From Arthrinium phaeospermum (Eukaryota; Ascomycota; Sordariomycetes; Amphisphaeriales; Apiosporaceae), in contig QYRS01000009.1 in the NCBI GenBank assembly GCA_006503535.1, positions 372,001 through 436,000 of the forward strand: a stretch of 64,000 bases of DNA, read 5' to 3'. The first letter of the stretch is position 1. Every line of letters starts with the position of its first letter. Position numbers and translations under genes: made by a program. Of this stretch, positions 44,510 to 55,186 are shown one piece after another. The notes beneath the pieces were generated by a model. It saw nothing but the letters and a program-made list of their open reading frames with translations, did no database searches and was not told where the DNA came from.

Positions 44510-45678
44510 GTTTGTTTACTGTAAATGGGACGAACGTAAAATGGATGCGGGCGTTTCGGAGGGAGGCGCTACTATCGAGATAGCGAACGTGACAAGTGCT
44601 CCGTTCTTCGGGGTGGAAGAAGATGCGCGAAGATGATGGTCGCAGCCGTGGAAGTGAATGGGCAGGTCGGCAGGTTGGGTTGCAGTGTGGTGGTTGCTAG
44701 AGAAAAAAGTGGTGTTGCAACAACTTCCCTTTAGGCTTCTGCAAATAACACGGCAAGATTAAAATCGACACTGGCGTCACCCAATCAACCCGCCAATGTT
44801 TGGGTAGCGGCGGGGTGAATGGCAAAAAGGCTGCAAGCCGACCCGAGAGAAGCCACGAGGTACCCTTTTTGGGGGTCTTCGGGTGCACGGCCACTCTGCA
44901 GCAACGGGCTCTCAAGCCACAGACCAAGAGGTGGGGTAGGGTAGGTGGCGGTGGCCAGTGAAGAATAAGGCACAGTCACTCCTTTCTTATCGGCTAAAGG
45001 TGAGCCAAGCGCGTCAAGTTCGACTTGATCAATCGCTTCACTACAAGTCAATTTGTACATCTGATTTCGATCAATTTCAATCGGATCGCCGTATGGTCGG
45101 GTCTAGGCTGAGTACCTGGCCCATGCAGATTTTGCCAGTGATTTAGCAGCTGCCGAAGGAACGACCCAAATTTGTCATTACGCCTGTCTGAGGTCGTTGG
45201 CAACCAACCATCAGCTGTTCAACTTGTCAAGGGTGCATCAATGAGCTTGTTCCCTGAACTAAACCGTACCCCCGAGTTGGGCTATCTACGCAAGCGATGC
45301 GTATTAGATTTTGAGTAGAAGCGACCAAGTAGCTGTGACGAGCGGAACGAACTGTGAAGTTGATCTCCTTGACCAAGATGCTGGTCATAGACAATGCAAA
45401 TATGTGCGAACATTGATTTCTCCATGTAGACTTCATAATATCGTACATACCTATATTGGGTTGTCTCGGGCTGACTCACACGGGGGAGCGGTGGATGCGC
45501 GACCCCACCAACATCCACTCTAGCAAGAAAGGGATACGGCACACCTCCACTAAGTGAGTATATCTTATATATAAAAGTGCTCCTACGCCAACGGCTATTG
45601 TCATGTACCTATTATTGCCTTACGACCCCATCTCCTCCCCGGTTCTATGCTACTGTCAGACTGTGCCGGCCAAAAGCC
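44510..45678. promoter_or_regulatory. Divergent intergenic region
   Basis: 1.17 kb between divergent EB1 and ankyrin genes. Apart from the TATA box at 45566 nothing stands out. Confidence 0.5.
45566..45576 (+). promoter_or_regulatory. TATA box of ankyrin gene
   Basis: TATATATAAAA lies about 105 bp before the ATG at 45679, in the expected orientation for a core promoter. Confidence 0.5.
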
Positions 45679-47718
45679 ATGCATGAGCTATCCGACATGC
45701 ACGACGGCCGGTCGGCTGCCAATGACATCGACATCCTCATCAGAGCGGACGACACTGCTGGAGTCCAAGCCTATCTTCAAAGCCACCCGGACATCTCGAG
45801 GTGGACACTCACCCGGCACGACGGCCAAGAAGATGCCGAGCCCATCACTCTATCCGCCCAGGTCGGAAGCCTCGACGTTCTGCGACTCCTCATGGCGGCA
45901 ACGGGAAACACCGACTGGGCCAAGCCCTTACGCATAGCATGCGGCAATGGCCAGGTCGAGGTGGCCCGCTGGATACTTGTGAATTCCACGGACGCGGTGA
46001 CGGAGTTTTTGACGGACGATGAATCCTCTGGCAGTCTCCTGTTACAATCCATGAACTACCACCCTCCTTGGGATTGGAAAATGAGGGAGCCCCAAATCCC
46101 GGGACACATCAGGTTTCCCCGCCAGGAAGAAATCATCCACCTTTTGCTGGACCGAGGCGCCAGTGTCCATGACAAGTACTTCACCGACCCCCGAGCCTAC
46201 GAGGAGGCTACGAACGACGACTGGGATAACCTCAAACCGGTGGAGGGTGCTGAAGACCAGTGGGGAGGCACTTCAGCTGACTGGTCTTGGGAGGGTCCCA
46301 ACTTGCCCGCCCCAGAGAAATCATACGGAGATACTCATTTTACGGCAGCCGAAACTTTCATAGACCTCGACGATCCTTGGGTGTACTCTGACTCGACCCT
46401 GCCCGCAAATGCTAGAGAGTTGAAGAGGCCCGTCCTGTTGGCAACCGCTCTAACAAAGGCCTTGAGTTTAGGGAGTGCGCGTCTCATTAGCCGTTTGATT
46501 GACGATGGCTGCGACATCCATATGAAAGTCTGCGTGTCTCAAGACATTAACCTATACGAGGAGCAAACCGAGGATGTCACCCCCCTCCATCTAGCCTGTC
46601 ACTACAGGAACATTGCGGGTGTCAGGCTACTACTCCAAGCAGGGAAGAGCGATACTATTTCGATGGTGAATGCCCGCGACAGCTGTGGAATGACGCCACT
46701 TCACTGGACCACACTCGATCCCCTCGAGCTGTACACTGCGCAGAACCCAGGGTTCGTCTGGGAAGAACGCCACCTGGCCCCATCGGAAAAGATCAAGGCC
46801 TGCATGGAGCTATTGCTCGCATGTGACCCGACTCTCCTAGACGCCAGAGACCGCTGGGGCAGAACGGCCCTACACTACGCCTCCCTGATGGACTCGGGAG
46901 ACGTTGTCGAATTCCTTCTCGAGAGAGGCGCGGACCCGAATATCCAGGGCCACGATGCGCGCACGCCCCTGGTCGGACGTTTCATCACGGCCCCCGTCGA
47001 GGAGGAGTCTCGCGATTACCGCCGAAATGTCGGTGTGGTAACGCCAGCCACGCTCAATCTCGAGTCGTTCCTCCGGCACGGGGCCCGCCTCGACGAAACC
47101 AATGCCAACGGCGACACGCTTCTACACATCGCCTGTCGTAGCTGGAAAAGAAGGGATGTGGTTGAATGGTTGTTGGAGCACCGTGTCCGCGCCGACATCC
47201 CGAACTGTAGGAAGCAACTCCCACTGCACATTGCGGCCAAATGTCTCGACGCGTGGGAAGACGGCTTCGACGGTTTAAACGAGGCGCTTCGAGCCCAGGA
47301 CGACATGATCCGGATGCTGCAGGAGGCCGGGGCGGGGGACAGCGACATGGCGCAACCGGACGCGGATGGCATCACGCCCTCCCACTCCCTGAAAGCGAGC
47401 AGAAGGAAGGCAGGCAACATTGCCGCCGCCCAAAGTCTGGCGAGGGCCAAGAGAGAGTGTTTGGAGGCCGAGAATCGGCAGTTCAAGCTGGGCTATGAAC
47501 GAATACCCGCCGCGCTCAGGGAGATCACCCGACAAGACGTGTGTTGGGAGGGGCCCATGTATTCATTCAAAGTCCAAGGGCATGTTAGCATTGGTAATGG
47601 GGAAGCAAGTCTGTTGCATGGGACTGGCAAGGTGCTTGGGCATCCACCTGGTCTACCACATCGGCTACCGCGCCCACGCGGGCGTTCGCTTGAGCAAGGC
47701 GGATCTCTGTATATCTAG
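45679..47718 (+). CDS. Ankyrin-repeat protein
   Basis: 679 aa from the first in-frame ATG (MHELSDMHDGRS). At least six ankyrin-type units can be followed: about residues 60-125 (ITLSAQVGSLDVLRLLM, LRIACGNGQVEVARWIL), about 290-350 (TPLHLACHYRNIAGVRLLLQAG, TPLHWTTLD), about 395-440 (GRTALHYASLMDSGDVVEFLLERGADPN), and about 470-545 (DTLLHIACRSWKRRDVVEWLLEH, LPLHIAAK). There is no catalytic or membrane domain, so a protein-protein interaction role is all that can be said. The last 45 codons read poorly; from about 47600 another frame (LGIHLVYHIGYRAHAGVRLSK) looks more protein-like, so a missed intron or a frameshift near the 3' end is possible. It is tail to tail with the P450 gene, stop codons 72 bp apart. 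Confidence 0.8.
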   Translation: MHELSDMHDGRSAANDIDILIRADDTAGVQAYLQSHPDISRWTLTRHDGQEDAEPITLSAQVGSLDVLRLLMAATGNTDWAKPLRIACGNGQVEVARWILVNSTDAVTEFLTDDESSGSLLLQSMNYHPPWDWKMREPQIPGHIRFPRQEEIIHLLLDRGASVHDKYFTDPRAYEEATNDDWDNLKPVEGAEDQWGGTSADWSWEGPNLPAPEKSYGDTHFTAAETFIDLDDPWVYSDSTLPANARELKRPVLLATALTKALSLGSARLISRLIDDGCDIHMKVCVSQDINLYEEQTEDVTPLHLACHYRNIAGVRLLLQAGKSDTISMVNARDSCGMTPLHWTTLDPLELYTAQNPGFVWEERHLAPSEKIKACMELLLACDPTLLDARDRWGRTALHYASLMDSGDVVEFLLERGADPNIQGHDARTPLVGRFITAPVEEESRDYRRNVGVVTPATLNLESFLRHGARLDETNANGDTLLHIACRSWKRRDVVEWLLEHRVRADIPNCRKQLPLHIAAKCLDAWEDGFDGLNEALRAQDDMIRMLQEAGAGDSDMAQPDADGITPSHSLKASRRKAGNIAAAQSLARAKRECLEAENRQFKLGYERIPAALREITRQDVCWEGPMYSFKVQGHVSIGNGEASLLHGTGKVLGHPPGLPHRLPRPRGRSLEQGGSLYI

Positions 47719-47790
47719 ATATAGCCACTAAAAAGGAAAAATGCATGAGACCCAAAGGTCACTATGGACTGTGTATAGTACGCCGATGGC

Positions 47791-49716
47791 CTACACCAAT
47801 TTATGATCGTGTACCTCGACATTTGTTACCCGTCTCCTTAGCCCAACCTGTACAGCATGTTTCGGCTGCTCAGTTCCGAACCCGTACGTCGACGAGCTGA
47901 ACTCTACGTCTTTATTGAGCACCTCCATGTCAAACTCCCTAGTCAGAAGAGCACAGGTCAAGATCATGGCACTTCTCGCTATGAACCTGCCTGGGCAGAT
48001 AAACTGACCCCCTGCGCTTTTGTTAGATTGCACCAAACCGTGCCAAGCTGGTAGAACGGTCACTTACCCCCAAATGGATACCAGGACTCCTGTAACCCTT
48101 CTGTGGAGAAATACGGCCGAGCTTCGGTACCCTGAGGTCTCTTGAACCGCTCCCTCGCGTCTGTATTGGTCACATGGCTGGGACTCCTCGGGCCACTGGA
48201 TGGATCCGACGGGTCTATCAAGAACCGATCAGACCAGAACGAAGAAACAGGGTGAGCGCCCTCCTTCGTATTCCAGAAACTCTTATCCATGTGAGAGATG
48301 CCCGAGCTCAGCAGGCCGATGCTGCCCTTGGGAAACAGCCACCGGCCCAAGTAGACGTCGTCGTGGGGCGGGCTGAGGACCGTGAACGACTTCACGTGCA
48401 AGCGCAGGGTCTCGGCGAATATCGAAGACAAAAGGGGCAGTTTTGCCAGCTCCTTGATCGACACCGACGAGAGAGGCTGGGTCCCGGAAGCCGCATCGAC
48501 TTCGCGTCGGACACGCTCCATGACCTGACGGTTCTTCGCGATGTGGATCAACGCCATTGTCGTGGCAGAGACGATGTTCATGGTTGATCTGCCAATTGAT
48601 TAGTATATCGTTACACTGAATTTTCCACTGGCGTTATGTATGCTTACGCCCATGCTGCACCAGAGTCCACAGATGCAACAGTATCCTCATCTTGCATCTC
48701 TCGGATTGTGCGTCGCCGTTGTTCCATCCACGTGGAACCCTCATACGCCTCTTCATAGGCACAAGAGTCATTTTTATCCAAGTGATACTGGTCGTAGGCG
48801 TACCAGGTCTTGAAGTTCTGATGCATCCGGCGCCGTGCCGAGTAGGCCTTGGGCATCAGCAAAGCCGGTCCTCCCCTGGCCAGCCAAGGAAGCACCCGGT
48901 CGAGCTCGTATAGATCCTCCATGAACGTCGGGTTAACCCGCACCAGACTCGGCCCGAACACGGCTTGGACCAGGGACAGGCCGACCGTATGATGTACAAA
49001 CCGTCGAAAGTCCTGAATCACCAACTCGCCACCGTCCCCTGCCGGCCCCGTCTCGCCTACACTCCGGAGCAGGTTCCTGCGAAACCTCTCGAGGCTCAAA
49101 GCGAATCCGGGCCCGGAAAGATTGGAGTGAACACCCCGAGAAATGATGTATTGTGCACGGTTCTGGGGCTCCACCTTGCTCGCCGGGTGCGGTTTCGCGT
49201 TGAGACCGGAGTCGTCCGCGGCCAGGATAGCAAGCCACTTCGGGGGCATCCCGAACAGGTACTTGCAGGCATAGACAAACACCGCGTTGGAGCTCATGAG
49301 TGAAGAGCTTCTCCATATCTCTCGAATCGTTTCCCGGTCTTGGAATAGGTGGATATCCCAACCCGGAATCAGGGAGACCCTCGCCGATGTGAGCTGCCCC
49401 CTATATCCTCTGATTGACGAGGTCAGCAATGCAGTGTATATATCAAATTCGACACTACTCACGTTATGCGGTCGACATATCCGGGGAGATTCCACGTTAC
49501 AGAAACGATGGGGCCAAGAAATGGGACTAATGTTGGATATTTGGGGACTGGACCGCCTTTCATGTGTCCCTTGTGGTAGGTTATGCTTTGCCATATGTAG
49601 TTTAAGATGAGAAGCATGGCGAGTCCCACGCTAAAGCACGTGAAAAGCGATTTGAAGTCGGTCCATGGCGAAGGGTCGAGTCCAGGCCCTATTATATTGA
49701 TATCAAGACCCGTCAT
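47791..49716 (-). CDS. Cytochrome P450, CYP7/CYP8-like
   Basis: Four exons, 49716-49463, 49400-48648, 48588-48068 and 48011-47791, sum to 582 aa. An N-terminal anchor (about residues 26-45) places it in the ER membrane, followed by a PTLVPFLGPI proline-rich hinge. The I-helix, built across the exon 2/3 junction, reads AAWASTMNIVSATTM: it has the Asn-containing W-A-S-x-x-N pattern of CYP7/CYP8 enzymes instead of the acid-Thr pair. The K-helix ExxR is AETLRL; the haem loop FGGGQFICPGR is also split by an intron. Relatives include sterol 7-alpha-hydroxylases, prostacyclin-synthase-like enzymes and many fungal secondary-metabolism P450s; the substrate is unknown. An orphan N-terminus of a similar P450 lies 3 kb away. 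Confidence 0.9.
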
Positions 49717-51283
49717 CTTATCATCAGATCAAACAGGGTCCAGAAACGAGAACGAATAGGCGTCACTGGGACTAAATCATACACATAATCAAGACCAGCC
49801 TCGGTGCGAGACATAGAGAACGGCCAAGAAGAAGAATAACATTCCTGGGTAAGGCTCGGAGGGACCATCTTATCAACATCTGCACCCCGGTCCATTTTCC
49901 AACTCGTCATTTAGTACGACTGCCTTAGAATTCCGAATGTCCATCACGTCAGCTCAAGTACATATTAATGAGCCCCTGTGGTGCGTCTTATTTGGATATG
50001 ATACCCCCGCAAGCTGTTGTGTAACCCACCCACTTGCCCGGGAGCAAAGCCCGCGTAAATTCCAGCTGAAAGGGGAGACCAAGTGCGACAGATGAGACAA
50101 TAGGGACAGTAGGCCCAAATTGCTGATACACACCCGCCTATCAGCATGCTTCGTTACCGGAGTTGACGGTAGCCGAGCAAGACCTGCAGTCAACGTCGAT
50201 GCGAATTGGTTACCGACTGAAGGAATCAGACTCCGAGTACAACTTCTCGAGTGACACGCAACGGTTACACCGCGTCCACAAAGCGAATATATAGGGACCA
50301 ATATGCAGGTTTACTGTCATGGTCTTTATCCGAACAACAAATGCAATGTAGTTTTCCCACGGGAGCGTCCTTGTCTCGGTCTCTCCCGTCGGTCAGGGAT
50401 CAGGGCCGCCTCATTGGTGCTTTGAAGCCGAAGACGCGGGTCATACCCAACAGGCTGTATGGAACATGGGGGCTAGTTTCTGCGACCGCTCGACGTTACA
50501 TCGGGTATCAGCCTGTTGGACTACTGTCCAATGGTAATGTATCGGCTGCCGTTTGTGGCTTTACTTTGGTCAACCTGTGTACCGGGTAATGACAAGTTAT
50601 CCGTCTGCATCAAAGAGGCGTTGCTGTGCCGGTGTATTGGGACGAACCGATGTGCTCCCGAGCGCGGTTGCATTAGCCAATATGCATCAACTTTCAGATG
50701 AGGATGGAGCATCCCGTTGCATATGTTCGTCCACGTGTGTGTCTCAATATGCCCAATCAAAAAGAAGAATCCCATTCGCCTAGCTAAAGAAGCCGCCCTC
50801 CGCGAAGACAGCTGGACAGATTCGGGATTTGATGATTTGGTTTCGTGGCTTAGAACATGTTTGCGACTCTAAATGGCAACGTGCTCCCCAGGTACCTCTC
50901 TCTTGGCTCCAGGCGCACCAATAACAACTTTAATTTGCGGTAGCCTGTAAGCCCGGGTGTCGTGTGAAATGTGATCGGAACAGGAGAGCTTCGTGGCGAT
51001 AATCGCATGTTACTGTCGTTTGCAAACGATACAATGTGTGCCGGGCTTGATAATAATACATACTATGCCTGCATACTCTCGTAACGTCCCGAATATATCC
51101 CATTGAAACCAGACCGAGCCCAATGTAGTATCCTGAGTCCCAGCCTCTTGGAGATGAGCGGCACGGGCGGTGAGAATTATATAAACATTCCTTGGGGCCG
51201 GGTAGCGACACCTTTCTGAACCACCAGTCAGCTCATTGTGGAGAGTCTCCTCTGTCTTCCTCATGCATGAACCCATCGGCGAA
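49717..51283. other. Intergenic region
   Basis: 1.6 kb upstream of the P450 gene without supported genes; it ends at a 24-G run. Confidence 0.5.
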
Positions 51284-51307
51284 GGGGGGGGGGGGGGGGG
51301 GGGGGGG
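51284..51307 (+). repeat. Homopolymer of 24 G
   Basis: Uninterrupted G24 (C24 on the other strand), exactly at the end of the readable part of the broken rhodopsin-like gene. Length may be unreliable in the assembly. Confidence 0.9.
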
Positions 51308-51776
51308 ATAGTATCTTGAGGAACTCGGGGCTGACAGAAGAGGCCGGCAGATCCCAGGCATGTCGACCCTGAGCACTGTCCGAGTCTTGAAAGGCATCAG
51401 TCTACGCAACGTACAGATGGAATCAATTGGCGCTGGGTACAGGTGCGGATTCAGAGCTTACAGATAACCAACTCCATGGCATTAAAGGCGATGGCGCCAG
51501 CCTGACGGGGTAAGCCACAAATGATTAGGTAAGGACAGCTGGACAGCATGGGAGGACATCTTACGAGTTATTAGTACATAGAATCGAAAGTTACGCCATG
51601 AAACATTTCGACTTACAATCGTCAATTCCAATTTGCTTCTTTCCCAGACGAACAAAGAGCCGAAGGCCGACGGTCAGTATCATTAGGGGCAATGTGCAGT
51701 AGACCAACAGTAGGGGCGCCCACGCCAGAGACAGTGGATTCATGAAGTTATTGTCCTCCCCGGGCGGCGGTCGCAT
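51308..51776 (-). pseudogene. Broken rhodopsin-like fungal membrane protein gene
   Basis: Three pieces on the minus strand resemble the large fungal family with a 7-TM rhodopsin-like domain. The first exon (51776-51617, ATG at 51776) has a hydrophobic TM1 and LRLFVRLGKKQIGIDD followed by a GTAAGT donor at the place where family genes often have the DD-W motif. A middle stretch (about 51500-51450) reads AGAIAFNAMELVIC, and the last stretch (about 51400-51310) reads GRHAWDLPASSVSPEFLKIL, like the family G-x-G-R-H-I-W motif. The middle piece cannot be joined in frame by any acceptor I can find, and the gene stops at the poly-G/C run without the remaining membrane segments. I read it as a 3'-truncated remnant. 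Confidence 0.5.
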
Positions 51777-52594
51777 CAGGGGGGCCGTCGAACGGTTGAC
51801 ACTAGGCGGGAGACGGTCCACGTTGGCGCGTGCAGTGGATGGAACTCTGTCGGTTTCTTTTGTTCAGCTCGAAAGGAGTTGAGTTGAAGATCAACCGGTG
51901 ACGAACGCGTCTGCGAGGTAAACGAGACGAGGTTGCGTTGTTTGCATTTGCTTGAGCGAATGAAGGGACGCATTGATAACCGCTTATTACCCAACAGATG
52001 CAGCATATATTCAATCTGGATTTCGCCGAGTGCCAAGATCTGCCATCTTCATTCTGTCTCCAAAATCACCCGCACTTGCCGCTCTTGTAAGCACCACAGG
52101 TTTGGCTGCACCATCCTTGTTCTGGGGATGTGCCCCGGAGACGGCCCGAGCTAATCTACCCGCTGTCACAACCCTGGCCGTGGAGTCCAACCAGTGCACT
52201 GGAACTTATCTAATCGCACTTCATTGACAATTTCAATCGCCTGCTGTTTATGCTATTATTAGATCGAAGGACGTCGTCTTTTGGTGTGGTAAAGCCGTTG
52301 AGTTGGAACCCCTGGTATTGGCCGACATGCATTGACTCCAACGCCCAACCCGCAAATGAGGTCTTCTTCCGCTTGGGGCTTGGTTGTTTGACAAGACAGG
52401 GGCTCCAGACAGCACAAAAGGGGTGTTTGGTCAGCCCGACTGGCACGGTCGCGCTACAAGCTATGAAGACTCTGACACCTGCAATCTAGACTTGATGGTT
52501 GGCTCTGGCCAGACAAGTCCGAACTTGCCAAACCTCAGTTATTTGATTACCACAGACCCACCAACACGTTCCCAGATACGCGAGATCCCTCGAA
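51777..52594. other. Intergenic region
   Basis: About 800 bp between two gene remnants; no supported gene. Confidence 0.45.
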
Positions 52595-52819
52595 ATGCTG
52601 TCAAACAACACCATTACCGTCTTGGCTGTTCTACTTCTTCTGATGCACGTGGCATCCTGGGCTCTCTGGTCCCTTACAGCAGCGGAAGGGGAGGAGCGAA
52701 GCGCCCTGGAAACATTTGTTCCTTTCTATGGCCCCATAACGAAGATGATCCGCAAGGGGTTAGGATTTCTCAGGTTCTTGAAGGTGGGAACAAAGCCTCC
52801 TCGTTCTTTGATACTGTAA
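52595..52819 (+). pseudogene. Orphan P450 N-terminal fragment
   Basis: An ATG-initiated 74-codon frame encodes a membrane anchor (ITVLAVLLLLMHVASWALW) followed by ETFVPFYGPITKMIRKGLGFLRFLK, the hinge and first helix of a microsomal P450, similar in pattern to VPFLGPI of the P450 at 47791-49716. No ExxR or haem-binding motif follows on this strand. It is a truncated copy, or a first exon whose downstream exons are lost. Confidence 0.45.
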
Positions 52820-54187
52820 AAGATATGTCTAACGACCACTTGGAGAACAGAGAGCTGCCACGATAACCCCATGAGGCTGCTGTTACCTCACCTCATTGGC
52901 GCTTACCACATGACACACATTATCGCAGGAGCGCAGGGCAGGAACAAGCCCAGGCTATGTCATTAGTCGCTTTCCTGGTTTCAGTGTAGCCTAGCCTAAC
53001 TCACCATGATTGAATCCGCACAGTATCCAGCTTGCGCTGTGTTATCGATGTGACCAGGAAATTGAGCCGTCAGAATGTCACGGGCACCCGAAAGACCCTG
53101 AGAGTTCCTCAGATGCCAAGCCAAAAGAGCCATGCATCCCGCTGTACACAGAGTCAACCACAAACGCATCACCCTTGGCATTGAACAAGGAGCCCGAGTT
53201 TCCATACCGTAGAGACCGACGCGTATGTAGGACTGTACGCAAAAGGTACAGCTCGCGTTCTGCAGACCATGTAGTATCAATCCTCCCCGCTACCCGAGAA
53301 CAAGTTTGACGGCTGCGGGACGGGACGGGACCGCATACATCAGCCCAGTCGACGGATAGTTAGGACGTTTGGCCAAGACCCACAAAGCTCCCTTTCTAGC
53401 TTACTGCACCGGCTGAAAGGGTGAATTGGGAAAACATATCGCTAGGGTTGCTTTCGATAAGCCAAGCGAAATGAGCATGCAGAGAACCTGACCAACACAT
53501 GAGTCAATGGGACGAAATGGGGGATTACTTGAGTAGTAATGATCCTCTTCCCGCACGCACACACAGGCGCGGAAAAAGAATTGTCAGGACTCAACACGAT
53601 AAGACCTGGCTACACCACTAAACCCAAGCCGCCCAGCCCCGTCGTTGCCAAAAAGAGAGCCTAGCTTCCAGGTGGTAGCAGTTCAGAGAACCACTATGCA
53701 TGACAGGCAACCGGGCCTCGACTGTTTTGGCCGTGTGGGCACTCCAAGCCCCCCAAATGTAACCCCCGTTACAGTCTGACGCCATACACTCTGGTTGGGC
53801 TGTTGTCAAGCCTGGTTCCTTTCCGCTGGGTCAATCCGCCCACCTCTTGAGCGGGGTAGTGCTCGCTAAGAGGATCCTTGGAAGTTTGGAGTCTCTAGCT
53901 TCCAATACGGGACAACAGCCTGTGGCATGTGGCATGCTACGCATGGGGACCTTCCAGTATCAAGGCGGCAAGTTTGCTTGAGATGACCAGAAACCGTATT
54001 TGCGAGCTTGACTTTTGTGGTCACGAAGATGTGGCCCATTTACTCAGGGGCCGTGGAGAATAGGGGAAAAGAAAGAACAATAAGACGAACACACGAAGTT
54101 AATACACAGTGATGTCTACGATGAACATCAGCCGCTATGCCAAAGATGTCCCTATAACATACACGATGTAGCCGGGCGGCACCAGCT
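52820..54187. other. Intergenic region
   Basis: 1.4 kb; only short ORFs without recognisable features. Confidence 0.5.
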
Positions 54188-55186
54188 TCACGCAGACTTA
54201 CGACCAACCGCCACCACCATCAACCGCTGGTGAATAGCCACCCCCTGCTCCGTCTCCTCTATCGCCCGGCGGAAGAGATCCAAGTACGACTCCCTCGTGA
54301 GCTTCGCCGTCGGCGCATCCACCTTGGTAGGGAAGTGTACCGCCAATTCACCCCAAATCATGAGTATGTCCTCAGTCCAGCCCTTGTAGTCCTGCTTCCG
54401 CTTCTCCAGAACCTGCTTGTGCACGTCCTCGAACCCGCCAAAGCCCCGTATCTCCTCGTCCAGCCGGTCGATGAAGCTGAAGTCGGACCTTCGCGCCTTG
54501 CTCGCGGCTTGGAGCATCTGGGAGATGGTGTCACAGGCCGCGGTCGAGACGTTGGCAGATGCCGACGCGGCCGCTTCGACGACGAACTTGTCGCCTCGCA
54601 CCTCTTCCCACTGTACATAGCCGCCGGGCTTCAGTATGGCGTGGACGAAGGAGAGTAGGGGCGCGACGCCGGTGTCGACGAGGATGCTCGAGAAGGCTCG
54701 GATGTGCACGATATCGTAAATGCCGTGGAGCTCCTTTGTGGGAGGTTTCATGGTATCGAGCTCCTTCAAGCTGATCGTATTCGGCAAAAAGTCGGGGGCA
54801 GGAAAGTTGGCGACGTTGACGTCGTATCCATCCAGCTGGCCAGGTGTACCTGTTTCGTCCGTGTGAGCGATTTCGTTCTCATTGCCCATTGGCCTCACAG
54901 GCAGGGCACTAGACTTCCTAGTACTGAGTGACGGCAACTTACCAGCCTTGACCAGCTCATCATTCAAGTCACAGAGCCACGCGCCGTTACCGCACCCGAG
55001 ATCTGCCACTCGGACCGGACTGCTCGCCCGGGAAACATAATCCTGTACGTGACCCTCCAGCACGTAGCCAAGTGTGCGCTGGAAAAGGAGGTGCTGCAGA
55101 TGGAGGCGTGCGGACGACCGGAAGTTCTTGGCCGAGGTCGTCCAGTACGTGGCCGGGTCGTAGTCGGTATGAGTGATCTCAGTCAT
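54188..55186 (-). CDS. SAM-dependent methyltransferase (LaeA/UMTA-like class I)
   Basis: Start at the ATG at 55186. The frame is open throughout, but a clear intron (54942-54850, GTAAGT...AACAG, 93 bp = 31 codons) leaves VKAGTPGQLDGYDVNVANFP, so the spliced product is 301 aa and the unspliced one 332 aa. Motif I is VADLGCGNGAWL (about residues 60-71); DGYDVN matches the acidic end of the next strand; a DIVHIRAF strand and a post-motif LKPGGYVQWEE are typical of class I methyltransferases in fungal secondary metabolism. The substrate is unknown. No biosynthetic backbone enzyme is nearby, but a P450 and membrane-protein remnants are, hinting at a former gene cluster. Confidence 0.88.
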   Translation of the reverse strand: MTEITHTDYDPATYWTTSAKNFRSSARLHLQHLLFQRTLGYVLEGHVQDYVSRASSPVRVADLGCGNGAWLCDLNDELVKAGKLPSLSTRKSSALPVRPMGNENEIAHTDETGTPGQLDGYDVNVANFPAPDFLPNTISLKELDTMKPPTKELHGIYDIVHIRAFSSILVDTGVAPLLSFVHAILKPGGYVQWEEVRGDKFVVEAAASASANVSTAACDTISQMLQAASKARRSDFSFIDRLDEEIRGFGGFEDVHKQVLEKRKQDYKGWTEDILMIWGELAVHFPTKVDAPTAKLTRESYLDLFRRAIEETEQGVAIHQRLMVVAVGRKSA

